Shown: positions 36,197-45,439 of the stretch, one piece after another
How the letters are laid out: each line of letters begins with the position of its first letter
Numbering within the stretch: position 1 is the stretch's first letter
Origin: a bacterium
Lineage (GTDB): Bacteria > Planctomycetota > Planctomycetia > Planctomycetales > Planctomycetaceae
Direction of reading: 5' to 3'
DNA: 64,000 nucleotides
Assembly: GCA_016125225.1 (NCBI GenBank)
Contig: WGME01000026.1
Coordinates: 39,516-103,515 of the forward strand
Program-made: the position numbers and the translations under genes
Notes under the pieces: generated by a model
Told to the model about the DNA's origin: nothing
Seen by the model: only the letters and a program-made list of their open reading frames with translations
Database searches by the model: none

Positions 36197-37885
36197 TCAA
36201 TGACGCGTGGATTCCGTATCCGTGGCGGCTGTCAGCGGCGCTCTCTCGACATGGAACAACGTGTATCGGTCATCCGGGGTCGACTCCCGACGCGTGTAGT
36301 GACTTTGATCGAGGGTTTCGACATGGCTCCATTGAGCCAGTTGTTCGCGCGCATGGCCGCGGGCAATGACATACAACTCGGAATTGGTCGCCAGTTTTTG
36401 TGGAATCGCGTCTGGCTCCCAGATTCCGACCACCGGCCGATCGGCATAGAAGATGTGCCGGGCAATTTCCTGACAACCCGAGGCGACCAGAACTCCGTCG
36501 CGTGGTGTCGCCTGACTCGCCGCGATGATGAAGGCTTTGTCGGCCGCGGACGGATCACGCCGTGGGATGATGCCCACCTGAGCATAAAGATGTCCGACCG
36601 CAAATATGGTCGTGAGTGCCATCGCCGCTTGCCGGGCATTCCGTTGTTGCAGGGCGTGCATTAACCAAGCCAGAAGACATGCTGCTCCGCAACCCATCAC
36701 GACGGCATCGATACGGTATGCAGGGAGAAGAATCAGCACGGCAACTGCCACGACAACACCGGAAGCGATCAAGCCCCGCAGCATCCAGAGGGCTGGAGTC
36801 CACGAGCGGGACTGGTCCTTCAACCAGGCTGCCGTGGCAAACAAACCACGAGCCGTGATCGCAGAGCAGGCGGGCAAGGCGTAAATGAGATAGTGATGAT
36901 GTTTGCCCGATGACAGGCTCAGTAAGAGCGGCTGCGACAGCATCCACCACCATAGGAAACGGTCCGGACCTTGCGGTTCTGATTTGAGCAACCGGAGGGA
37001 AACTGGCAAACCGATGAAGAAGAACGGCGTCCAGGGTAGCAACTGCGTGGGCCAGGTGGTGGCGTAATACCAGAACGGCTTCGTATATCCGATCGCCCCG
37101 GCTGCCCGCCCGACGGTATGGTCCGTCCATAACTGCAACGCCGTCGAATCACTGAGCACCACCGCGACCGGCCAGGCGGCTGCGATGACCACGGCAACCA
37201 GCATCCCCACGGGCGAGAACCAGCGCCGCCAGCCCCACCAGTCACCGCGTACCAGGAACCAGCCGCCGCAGGTCAGCAGTGTTAAGACGGTGCCAAAGAC
37301 CAGACCCTTCGCTAGATTGGTACAACCCACGAGGACCCAGAAGCCCCACAGTCGGCGGCGGCGATCTGTTGCGGATAAATTCTCGCGCTGGGATTCGGTC
37401 CCCACGAAGACCGCGATCGCCGACATCACAAAGAACTGCAAGATCACATCAGATTCAGCGAGCCGAGCGTAACTGATCTGGTAGACACTGGTGGCCTGCA
37501 CGAACCCGGCCAGTAAACCAAGTTTTGGCCCCAGCAATCGCGACATGAGTCGAGTCACCACGAGCACGACACCAATGCCCGTGATCGCGAAGGGCAGCCG
37601 CATGGTCCATTCGTTGAAGGTACCAAACTCGATGGCGGTGATCGCGGCCAGCCATTGTGGCAACGGCGGCTTTTCGAGCCAGAGTTGATCGCCGATCCGC
37701 AGCAGCAACCAGTCGCCCTGCTGGACCATTTGCTTCGCCGAGCCGGCCATGAGGGCTTCATGATCGGTGAGTGCCCGATTGGAGCCGAGACACGTGAGAT
37801 ACAGCACCGCCGTGAGCCCCAACAGCGTACGCTGCGAAGCCCAACCGGCGCGTCTGAACCAACTTGTCCCGCGCGGACTGTGCAT
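36197..37885 (-). CDS. ArnT/GT39-like membrane glycosyltransferase
   Basis: A 562-residue polytopic protein. The first loop has DHEALMAGSAKQMVQQGDWLLLRIGDQLWLEKPPLPQWLAA, with the D-E acidic pair and the KPPL motif of ArnT-type enzymes. About eleven hydrophobic helices follow and a soluble C-terminal ~100 residues ends in a charged tail. It is predicted to transfer a sugar from polyprenyl phosphate to an envelope acceptor. The gene lies 27 bp upstream of the DPM1-GtrA gene and runs in the same direction, so donor synthesis and use are likely coupled. ATG at 37885. Confidence 0.87.
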   Translation of the reverse strand: MHSPRGTSWFRRAGWASQRTLLGLTAVLYLTCLGSNRALTDHEALMAGSAKQMVQQGDWLLLRIGDQLWLEKPPLPQWLAAITAIEFGTFNEWTMRLPFAITGIGVVLVVTRLMSRLLGPKLGLLAGFVQATSVYQISYARLAESDVILQFFVMSAIAVFVGTESQRENLSATDRRRRLWGFWVLVGCTNLAKGLVFGTVLTLLTCGGWFLVRGDWWGWRRWFSPVGMLVAVVIAAAWPVAVVLSDSTALQLWTDHTVGRAAGAIGYTKPFWYYATTWPTQLLPWTPFFFIGLPVSLRLLKSEPQGPDRFLWWWMLSQPLLLSLSSGKHHHYLIYALPACSAITARGLFATAAWLKDQSRSWTPALWMLRGLIASGVVVAVAVLILLPAYRIDAVVMGCGAACLLAWLMHALQQRNARQAAMALTTIFAVGHLYAQVGIIPRRDPSAADKAFIIAASQATPRDGVLVASGCQEIARHIFYADRPVVGIWEPDAIPQKLATNSELYVIARGHAREQLAQWSHVETLDQSHYTRRESTPDDRYTLFHVERAPLTAATDTESTRH

Positions 37886-38050
37886 CCTTGCCGCATCCCC
37901 CTCGGCCGTCTCGCTCCGCAGGGTTCGTATCCATGAACCTCGGCGACTTCGGCAGAATGGAGTGTTTTACGGCAGAATCGGCTTCGGGGTCAATCCGGGT
38001 TCCGGGAACGACCGTGGCACGTGCCGGGAACGCGATTCACAGTCATCAGC

Positions 38051-41000
38051 TCACTGCTGCTGCAGGAGTGCGACCAGATCGGCCAGATCCTGCGGGGTGA
38101 GTGATTTCTCCAACCCCACGGGCATCAACGATTGGCCGGTGTTCTGCAGTTCTTCGATATCATCTCTGAGGACGGCGATTTCCTTGCGGTCGGTCCCGCG
38201 CAAGGTGAGTCCGGTGGCGGTTTCATTCACCACCACGCCCGTCTGCTGCACGCCATTCGTGGTCACCACAACATAGGTCAGATAATTCGGCGAAACCTCA
38301 CGATTGGGGTCCAGAATGTTTACGACCAGTTCACTGGCACTGCGATTCCGCACCGTCGAAAGATGCGGGCCCACTTCATAACCTTCCGTGCCCAGCCGAT
38401 GACAGTTCGCACACTGTTTGCGATAGACCGCCAACCCGCGGTCCTTGTCCGACATTTCCGGCAACGCCCTTTGCATGTGCTCGACGATTTCGCTGCGAGC
38501 CGTGGCTTTCGGTGTGGCAAACAGTCGCTCGGCCTGTTCCCGGATCGCGGCGTTCGGGCTCTTACGATAAATGTCCTGCCGGACGCCCGGCACCAGGTTC
38601 GCGGCAACGTCCCCCGATTCAATGGCGGCAAACACTTTCGTTAACCAGTTCGTGCGAGACAACAAACGTTCAACCACCAGCCGCTGCAATTCGGGCGATA
38701 GGCTCTGGTACCGCGACAGCAGATCGTCGGCCACGCGGTCCTCGGAAAAGGTGGTCAACGTGGTGATGGCGGCGGTTTGCACAGCGACGGGGAATTTAGA
38801 ACTGACAAGGGGCTGCAAAGCTGTGATGGCTTGATCGCTGGCGGAATATTCCAGTCGTGCGATCATCGACACCATTTGGTCCGCCGGGGTGTCGCGTTGG
38901 GTCACGGCGGCCAAGGTTACGGCCAGCCAGACTTCAATCAGGAGACTACCGGGTTGCGAATCATCGGCCACTAACCAGTTCAATGGTTTCCCCTGCCGTT
39001 TTAATCCGCGACCGATGGCGAGCAGCAGGCGATCTCGACAGCTCTTTCCAGCCAAGGTTTCATATGCCGGCTGACTCAATGCCGAGAGCAGGCTCAGCAG
39101 GGTCTCACGCGAACCGTTCCCTGCCACCACTTGAAAGAGTTCTTCGGTCAACGATTGGCCAGCATCTGACAGGACAAAGGCCGGATCGTTCAACAGTTCC
39201 GTAAGGACCGCTGATTCCTGACCCGACAACGACGACAGCACTGCGGCCCGCATCCAAGCGTCGTGACCATCCTGACGGAGCAACTGGGCCAACGTGCGGC
39301 TCACTTCGGCAGAGGGCACGGCCCCCAGAGAGAACGCGACCTGATACCGCACCGGCATTTGCGGGGCACCAGCCAGTTCCGTGACCAGCCTGCGAAGTTC
39401 ATCGTCCTGCTTCAGCCGGTCTTCGGATAATTGGACGCCGACGGCCTGTACATGAAAGTCGTGATCTTTCAATGCAAGAACCAGGTCTGTCGGTTCCAAC
39501 GCGGACAACCCTTCCAGAGACCACAGGGCATGTAACCGGGCGACTGGTTGGGAATGCTGGCGTAATAGATCACGCAACAAGGGCACCGCTGCAGCGTCTT
39601 GTCGCTCGTAAATCAAGCGGTGGGCTGTGTCGCGCCACCAGCCATTCGGGTTCGCCAGTTGCTCCACCAGTTCTGCGGTGCTGGCCTCGCCCAGTCGCGG
39701 GGAAGGCGGTGGCTGGAACCCCGTCGCGTACTGCGGCGGCAACAGGCGATAAATCCGGCCCCGATCACGTCCGGCGGTCAAATCGAGTCGTTGCTGCAAA
39801 TCGTCGGGCAGTGACCACGGATGCTCGATCGTCTGGCGATACATATCCAGCACATGCAGCGTCCCATCCGGGGCATTCGCAAAGTTCACCGGCCGGAACC
39901 AGTTATCGGTCGAGGCGAGAAAGTCTTTCTGGTGATACGGTCGCGTGGCAGTAAACGTGACTGCCTCGGGTTGCAGCACATATCGAATGGCGAGGTTCCC
40001 CGAGACTTCGCCCACGAACGCATTCCCGGCAAACTCCGGCGGGTAGGCCGCCCCGCGATAAATCGTCACACCACTCGAAGAGGTGACATAACCCGTGGCC
40101 TGCGTGGAATCGAACAGCGATTTCTCAAAAGAATTGGCCAGACGTTCCGCATGAATCACGCGCCAGGGTTCCGGAGGGCTGACGCGATAGACCGCAACCG
40201 CATCGCCCGCAGCGGCGGCATCGTGTAGCGAAGACGGCAACGATAACGCCCGATTCCGCTGCAGATAGTGGGCGGGAAACAGGACGTGCTGCACCGGATT
40301 GCGGATGTTGCAGAGAAACCGTTGGCCCCAGTCATCAAAGCTGTTGCCAAACCGCGCGCCACCGGCGACCAGTTCAAATGTTTCCTTGGTCGGATCGATG
40401 CGAAAATCGTTCCGCCCCAGAGTGATCGTCGATCGGGCCGGATTGGTGATCGACCCGCCATTGCTCGAACCGGCGGCATACAGATGATGATCCAGCCCCC
40501 ACTCGAGGTTGTTCATCACCGCCTGCACGTTGTACTTGCAAAACCCTTGGAACACGACGCGGCGGACATCGGCCCGATGGTCGCCATCTGTATCTTTGAG
40601 ATACAGCAGATCGGGCGTAGCGGCCACATACACGCCCCCTTTCCAGCAGGCAATGCCCGCCGGCCAGGAAAGACCTTCCGCGAAGAGAAAGGAACGGTCG
40701 TAGATGCCGTCGCCGTTCGTATCTTGCAGCACTCGCACCCGGCCGATGGGGGCAGAGGGCTGTTCTTCCCACGGGCGATCATCCGCCGCATCGGCATAGG
40801 GGTAATCGGTCATTTCGCAGACATAGGCCAATCCGTTTTCGTCGTAGGCAATGTCGACCGGATCGGTGACGAGAGGTTCCGCGGCAATCAGTTCCGCACG
40901 AAAACCATCCTGCAATTGGATCGTCGCAGCTGCTTCTGAAGGTTCCGTTGCCGGGGCCATTTGCAAAGGCGGTGGCGGGACGGGCTCCGCTGCAAACGTG

Positions 41001-41059
41001 GTGACCCATCCCGTGATGAGCAGGCTGATCGTGACGGCCTGTTTCCAATTACTCAGCAT
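38051..41059 (-). CDS. PVC-type membrane-bound dehydrogenase / heme-binding cytochrome
   Basis: A 1002-residue exported protein of the planctomycete-verrucomicrobial class. Order: signal peptide (ISLLITGWVTTFAA), a beta-propeller 'membrane-bound dehydrogenase' domain (~45-430, VRVLQDTNGDGIYDRS, YLKDTDGDHRADVRRVVF), HEAT-like helical repeats (~450-850), and a C-terminal cytochrome c segment with one CxxCH, C883-A-N-C-H, then GYEVGPHLSTVRNRSASELVVNIL. It is thought to oxidise a substrate outside the cytoplasmic membrane and pass electrons to heme, but substrates are largely unknown. Its ATG overlaps the stop of the upstream amidohydrolase (TGATG), so translation is coupled. Confidence 0.93.
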   Translation of the reverse strand: MLSNWKQAVTISLLITGWVTTFAAEPVPPPPLQMAPATEPSEAAATIQLQDGFRAELIAAEPLVTDPVDIAYDENGLAYVCEMTDYPYADAADDRPWEEQPSAPIGRVRVLQDTNGDGIYDRSFLFAEGLSWPAGIACWKGGVYVAATPDLLYLKDTDGDHRADVRRVVFQGFCKYNVQAVMNNLEWGLDHHLYAAGSSNGGSITNPARSTITLGRNDFRIDPTKETFELVAGGARFGNSFDDWGQRFLCNIRNPVQHVLFPAHYLQRNRALSLPSSLHDAAAAGDAVAVYRVSPPEPWRVIHAERLANSFEKSLFDSTQATGYVTSSSGVTIYRGAAYPPEFAGNAFVGEVSGNLAIRYVLQPEAVTFTATRPYHQKDFLASTDNWFRPVNFANAPDGTLHVLDMYRQTIEHPWSLPDDLQQRLDLTAGRDRGRIYRLLPPQYATGFQPPPSPRLGEASTAELVEQLANPNGWWRDTAHRLIYERQDAAAVPLLRDLLRQHSQPVARLHALWSLEGLSALEPTDLVLALKDHDFHVQAVGVQLSEDRLKQDDELRRLVTELAGAPQMPVRYQVAFSLGAVPSAEVSRTLAQLLRQDGHDAWMRAAVLSSLSGQESAVLTELLNDPAFVLSDAGQSLTEELFQVVAGNGSRETLLSLLSALSQPAYETLAGKSCRDRLLLAIGRGLKRQGKPLNWLVADDSQPGSLLIEVWLAVTLAAVTQRDTPADQMVSMIARLEYSASDQAITALQPLVSSKFPVAVQTAAITTLTTFSEDRVADDLLSRYQSLSPELQRLVVERLLSRTNWLTKVFAAIESGDVAANLVPGVRQDIYRKSPNAAIREQAERLFATPKATARSEIVEHMQRALPEMSDKDRGLAVYRKQCANCHRLGTEGYEVGPHLSTVRNRSASELVVNILDPNREVSPNYLTYVVVTTNGVQQTGVVVNETATGLTLRGTDRKEIAVLRDDIEELQNTGQSLMPVGLEKSLTPQDLADLVALLQQQ

Positions 41060-41880
41060 CAATCCAACGCCCCTCGGTCTCGCTGCAGAAGTCGTTCTGC
41101 ATTTTTCTGGCAGATCATCTGCAGGATCTGTTCGCCCAGGTCGCTCTCATGCAATCGGAGTGTCGCGGCTTCGATGTAAAAGAACGGCAGATGCGAACCG
41201 AAGACGACCCGTTCCGCCGGGACCTTCTGCAGATAGGTCGCCAGCCCGCCCGTACCTTCGATCATGCCGATCTCAAAATAGACCTGGCCGGCCGCTGCCA
41301 ATTCAGCCGCAGTGGTTACGGGAACATCCCGTCCCGGGTTGATGAGCACGACCCGCAACTGCGGATGACGGGACAGCCAGGCGGGCATTGGTTTCAGATC
41401 CATCGGTTGCGACTGAAACCGCGGATGTTCGGTCCGGGCATCTTCCAGCCGCATAACGATCTGCAACAGCAGAGTGTGTTCTACGCACAGCTGAGCCAGT
41501 TCATCCCAGCGAGGATCGGTCCACTGAACGGTATGGTATCCTGGCCAGACACGGACTCCGGCCACGGCGGGCGTGCGTCCACACCACGCGACATCGGCTT
41601 CCCAGTTCGGCAACGTCAGATTGATTGCTCCGACCGGCGTAAGGAATCCCGGAGCCACTTGCGCACACTCCGTGACCAGGCGACGGTTGACCGCCGGCAG
41701 ATCGAGATGCAGCAAACCATCGAAACTGGACGCCAATGCCCGCACCACTCCATGGGCCCGCAACCGTTTGACCAGTAACGCGGGCTCATCATCCGGCAGA
41801 CGGCGGAAGGGCCACCGCGACAGATTCACATGCAGATCGATGATCGGTGGTAATGGCGGAACGTTGAAAGAGAGGCTCAC
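41059..41880 (-). CDS. Amidohydrolase-2-like protein with altered metal site
   Basis: A 273-residue TIM-barrel protein of the amidohydrolase_2 (COG2159) fold, without a signal peptide. The first beta-strand motif, normally DxHxH, reads IIDLHVNLSRWPF, so the second His is Asn. The final catalytic Asp, normally in FGSD, reads FGSHLPFF. The barrel is otherwise recognisable (VVLINPGRDVP, YFEIGMIEGTGGLATYLQKVP). It may bind rather than cleave its ligand or use another chemistry. The start is GTG, overlapping the stop of the upstream amidohydrolase by four bases; its own stop overlaps the cytochrome ATG by one base. Confidence 0.78.
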   Translation of the reverse strand: MSLSFNVPPLPPIIDLHVNLSRWPFRRLPDDEPALLVKRLRAHGVVRALASSFDGLLHLDLPAVNRRLVTECAQVAPGFLTPVGAINLTLPNWEADVAWCGRTPAVAGVRVWPGYHTVQWTDPRWDELAQLCVEHTLLLQIVMRLEDARTEHPRFQSQPMDLKPMPAWLSRHPQLRVVLINPGRDVPVTTAAELAAAGQVYFEIGMIEGTGGLATYLQKVPAERVVFGSHLPFFYIEAATLRLHESDLGEQILQMICQKNAERLLQRDRGALD

Positions 41881-42830
41881 GATGCCAACCCTTTCGCTTG
41901 CAGGATCAGACCGAGCATGCGGCGGATGTTGCCTCCGAGAATCAAGGCCTTCTCTTCTTCGGTGATGTTGGCTCCCAGAATCTTGCCGAGTTGTGTGGCG
42001 TAACTTCGTCCCCCGGCATCGCTGCCAAAGATCACGCGTGCGGCTCCCAATTCTTGCACGGCACGTTCGGTGATGCCCGCCGTGGGATCGGCCCCGGCGA
42101 TTTCGTACATCAGGGACGACGCCGATTGAATGGTGCGTAAGCCGAGTTCCCAGGTTCCCCCGGAATGACCGCAGATCAGGCGAGCCTGCGGGTGGCGGCG
42201 GGCCAGTTCCACCAGATCAGCCGGAGTCGATTCGCCGGGCAGGTTGCCGGTTGTTTTGATCCAGGTGTGCTGATAAATCACCGCGTTGTGCTTGGTCGCC
42301 AAGGCAATGATCGGATCGAGTAGAGTCTGCGAACAACGCTCGGCCACCCAGAGTTTCACGCCGACCATCGGACCATCAACCAGGCAGCGCCGTAATTCGG
42401 CCAGACTGCCTTCAACATCCTGCGGGTTGACGTAGACATACCCCAGCAACCGTTGCGGATCGAACTTCAATGCCGCCAGTACCTGATCGTTCTGCTGACG
42501 GATTTGCTCGGGCGTCGGTGTGTAGAGAAACGGCCAACCCATGAAGGTAATCAGCCGGGCAATCCCCATGCGATCGGCGAATTGCAGGGCAAGTTCCGCC
42601 CGGGCTTCCGGCGTGGTTCCGGCAAACCCCGAGAGATGCACGTGGCTGTCCCAGATCTCCAGCGGTTGTTCCGGTTCAGATGCGGTCGCTTGGGTCTGTG
42701 ATGGTTCCTGAGTGTGTCCTGTTGAACTGGCTGCCGCGACAGCCATGGCCGTAGTCCATTGCAACCACTGGCGGCGATGACAGACTACCGGAGAGTCGTT
42801 CGATGTGTTGGATGTCAAATCAATTGTCAC
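41877..42830 (-). CDS. Exported metal-dependent amidohydrolase (amidohydrolase_2 family)
   Basis: A 317-residue protein with a Tat-like leader (CHRRQWLQWTTAMAVAAASS) followed by a TIM-barrel with an apparently intact metal site: WDSHVHLSG (H63, H65), VIYQHTW, ICGHSGG and FGSDAGG (catalytic Asp). Substrate is unknown; family members act as decarboxylases or hydrolases. The chosen start is a GTG at 42830 with GAGG eight bases upstream; the open frame extends far upstream through the DUF1501 gene but that part is not coding. It overlaps the next gene by four bases. Confidence 0.85.
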   Translation of the reverse strand: MTIDLTSNTSNDSPVVCHRRQWLQWTTAMAVAAASSTGHTQEPSQTQATASEPEQPLEIWDSHVHLSGFAGTTPEARAELALQFADRMGIARLITFMGWPFLYTPTPEQIRQQNDQVLAALKFDPQRLLGYVYVNPQDVEGSLAELRRCLVDGPMVGVKLWVAERCSQTLLDPIIALATKHNAVIYQHTWIKTTGNLPGESTPADLVELARRHPQARLICGHSGGTWELGLRTIQSASSLMYEIAGADPTAGITERAVQELGAARVIFGSDAGGRSYATQLGKILGANITEEEKALILGGNIRRMLGLILQAKGLAS

Positions 42831-42912
42831 AAACAAAACCTCAAGACGATTTTCGTTCAAAGCCGCCAACCAACGACGTGACGCACCATCTCTTGTCGAG
42901 AACTTTGGGGCT

Positions 42913-44292
42913 TCAACCGACCAGTTCGCGAATCGGTTCGCCGGTTTCCACGAGATACAGCGGGCGGCCTGCTCGATCGGGGAACGCGGTTCGATTGCCA
43001 TCGATGCCCAAGTGATGATAGATCGTCGCGGCGACATCTTCCGGAGTCAAAGGGCGCTCGGTGACATGCGATCCATGCTGATCGGTCGCACCGACAACCA
43101 TGCCGCGCGGCAGCCGTCCGCCCCCCATCAACACACTGAAGGCATGTCCCCAGTGATCGCGACCCGCATCGGCATTCATGCGTGGGGTCCGGCCGAATTC
43201 GCCCATCGCAACAATCATCGTCTTGTCGTACATACCTCGATCGATCAGATCCCGCACCAAAGCGGCTAGTGCCCGGTCAAACGGCGGCAACAGCAGCTTC
43301 GCCCCTTTCTCGGTGGGATGGCGATTGGCCGACCCATGATGATCCCACGGTTGCGTATTGACCGTCACAAACGTGACACCCCGTTCGACCAGCCGACGGG
43401 CCAGCAACGCACTTTGACCGAACTCATGACGACCGTACTGATCTCGCATATGGTCTGATTCTGCGGCGATATCGAAGGCTTCACGCACCTGGGCACTCCC
43501 CAGAAGATCGAACGCCGATCGATAGTGTTCATTGAGATCAGTCGCCTTCTGATCGAGGACGCGGGCTTGGGCATCGAATGTTGCTAGTAGAGATCGGCGA
43601 TCTTCGAGTCGATCGAACGTCAGCCCTTTGGCCAAGGAAAGATCGCGAACGCGGTAGTCCTTCGCGTTCGGGTCAGAGTTCACTACAAAGGGATTGGCCC
43701 CGCCGCCCAGGTAGGCCGCATAGTGGAACAGGTTATCGGTCCCGCCCCGCAAATGCGGAGCCGCCGCATAGGCCGGCATACCGGGAACATTAGCCCCACG
43801 GATGGCCGCGACCGCAGAGCCGAGAGCCGGTCGCCGTTGGACCTGATTATCGGGCTTGTTGAAGTCGGGGCCTTCAAAGCCCGTGAGCATCCAGTGATTG
43901 CCCTTGGTGTGATCGCCACTGAAGTGGCGGACGCTGCGCAGGATGGCCAACTGATCCATCAACTGTGCGGATTCGGGCAGCGTTTCGCTGAAGATCACGC
44001 CGGGCACGTTCGTCGGAATGGCACCAAAGGGACCACGGTATTGGGCCACGGCGTCGGGTTTGGGGTCCCACGTTTCGTGATGACCCGGGCCACCGCTCAT
44101 CCACAACAGGATCACGCTGGTGCCTTCACTGCCGGGGCGTAGCGGCGGTCGTTGTGCCGCTGCGGCTTGCGCCAATCCAGTCAGCCCGGCAGGCAATGCC
44201 AGACCGCCGAGTCCCAGCACGCCTGCCTCCACGAAGTTGCGGCGAGTGACCCCATCGCGACCGGTGAGCCCCTGCCCCATGACGCGCAACAT
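42913..44292 (-). CDS. DUF1501 Tat-exported protein
   Basis: A 459-residue protein of the planctomycete DUF1501 family, related in fold to alkaline-phosphatase/sulfatase-like proteins. The twin-arginine leader is TRRNFVEAGVLGLGGLALP. Family blocks are ILLWMSGGPGHHETWDPKPDA, HTKGNHWMLTG, VNTQPWDHHGS and MGEFGRTPRMNADAGRDHWGHAFSVLMGGG. Function is not established. The ATG at 44292 sits at the Tat leader. It heads a minus-strand unit with two amidohydrolases and a PVC cytochrome (gap 82 bp, then overlaps). More typically such genes sit next to DUF1549/DUF1553 cytochromes, which are absent here. Confidence 0.92.
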   Translation of the reverse strand: MLRVMGQGLTGRDGVTRRNFVEAGVLGLGGLALPAGLTGLAQAAAAQRPPLRPGSEGTSVILLWMSGGPGHHETWDPKPDAVAQYRGPFGAIPTNVPGVIFSETLPESAQLMDQLAILRSVRHFSGDHTKGNHWMLTGFEGPDFNKPDNQVQRRPALGSAVAAIRGANVPGMPAYAAAPHLRGGTDNLFHYAAYLGGGANPFVVNSDPNAKDYRVRDLSLAKGLTFDRLEDRRSLLATFDAQARVLDQKATDLNEHYRSAFDLLGSAQVREAFDIAAESDHMRDQYGRHEFGQSALLARRLVERGVTFVTVNTQPWDHHGSANRHPTEKGAKLLLPPFDRALAALVRDLIDRGMYDKTMIVAMGEFGRTPRMNADAGRDHWGHAFSVLMGGGRLPRGMVVGATDQHGSHVTERPLTPEDVAATIYHHLGIDGNRTAFPDRAGRPLYLVETGEPIRELVG

Positions 44293-44508
44293 GCATCGAT
44301 TCCTGGATAGTACCGCTGGCCGCGAGCGCAGACACCGATGACCTGCCGATTTCATCGGCTATGGTTGATATGATTCTGTGAGATTTTCGCAGGGAAGACA
44401 ATCGCGGATCAATCCGGCACGACCAGATCCGCAAAGATTTGGTGCGGAACACTGTCCGGAAGGCCATCAATCTGCAGTTGCACGGCAGAGCAAACCCTGA
44501 GCAGCCGA

Positions 44509-45408
44509 CTAAGCCGGGTTGTTCCACGCATACGACGACTGCTTGTGAAATCCCGTGACTCGCAGGGTGCCTGTTGAATCGATGTCGAGCCGGGCATAGC
44601 CGTTGTTCTCGGCACCAGTCCCTTCCACCATCGCCCGCAACGTGCAGTAGAAAATGCCTGCGATCTCTTTCAAATCGTTCTGATGACTATGCCCCTGGAA
44701 CACGGCCCGCACCCGACTCGAGGCCTCCAGAATTTTCCGTACTTCCGCCTGATTTTTCACGCCGTGATTGTTGCTCACATCAAGCCGCTGATGGGCGAAG
44801 ACAATCGTTGGTTCGTCGTGAGCTTGCAGATCGGCCTCCAGCCAGGCCAACTCTTCCGGCGGAATATTCGCATCGGTCCAGTGGGAATTCTTGCGACCAT
44901 AAGGCTGGCCATCGCTGCGGAAACACGCATCCAGAATCACGAAGTGATAGCCACCGCGATCGAAGGAATAGTACGACTTTGCCTGCTCGACACCGCCGAG
45001 AAACTCGTCTTTCGTCAAGGTATCCACACAGTGGTTGCCCAGGACGTAATGCCGCTCTTTGCTGATCCCCGCAAAGCGCTGCTGGATGGTTTTCAGGTAC
45101 TGCTGTTCGACATCGACAGAATCGGCGGCGTCGATCAGGTCGCCGAGTTCTACCAGAAAATCGGGCGAGTCCTGTTCGAACTGACGAGCCGCGGCATCCA
45201 GCTTTAACGGGGTCTCGCGGTAATACCGCGTCCCGGCGGCAGGCTTGTCGGCATAGTGCAGATCGGTCATTAAACCGACACGCAACACCGGCCCAGTTTC
45301 CGCCGCTCTCAGTGTCTGTGGAAGCTGAGACGCGGCTGCGAGCATCAATGTGCCACCCTGCAGAAAGGCCCGCCGACCCAGAACAATCGTGCCACAATCA
45401 TCAGCCAT
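44509..45408 (-). CDS. Exported calcineurin-like metallophosphoesterase
   Basis: A 299-residue secreted phosphoesterase. Leader GRRAFLQGGTLMLAAASQLPQTLRAA is Tat-like. The dimetal motifs are all intact: MTDLHYAD (D49, H51), ELGDLIDAAD, LGNHCVD, FAHQRLD and FQGHSHQND. It should hydrolyse phosphomonoesters or diesters in the periplasm; the exact substrate cannot be read. ATG at 45408. It lies 31 bp downstream of the NPP-type phosphodiesterase gene on the same strand, so joint transcription is likely. Confidence 0.9.
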   Translation of the reverse strand: MADDCGTIVLGRRAFLQGGTLMLAAASQLPQTLRAAETGPVLRVGLMTDLHYADKPAAGTRYYRETPLKLDAAARQFEQDSPDFLVELGDLIDAADSVDVEQQYLKTIQQRFAGISKERHYVLGNHCVDTLTKDEFLGGVEQAKSYYSFDRGGYHFVILDACFRSDGQPYGRKNSHWTDANIPPEELAWLEADLQAHDEPTIVFAHQRLDVSNNHGVKNQAEVRKILEASSRVRAVFQGHSHQNDLKEIAGIFYCTLRAMVEGTGAENNGYARLDIDSTGTLRVTGFHKQSSYAWNNPA

Positions 45409-45439
45409 GTCACCGCTCCCAGACGTCAGATACGGGCCG

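Noticed and set aside
44409..44508. Minus-strand frame ending VQLQIDGLPDSVPHQIFADLVVPD after the metallophosphoesterase gene
   Set aside because: It looks slightly protein-like but has no start outside the phosphoesterase gene and no recognised family; kept only as a possible remnant.
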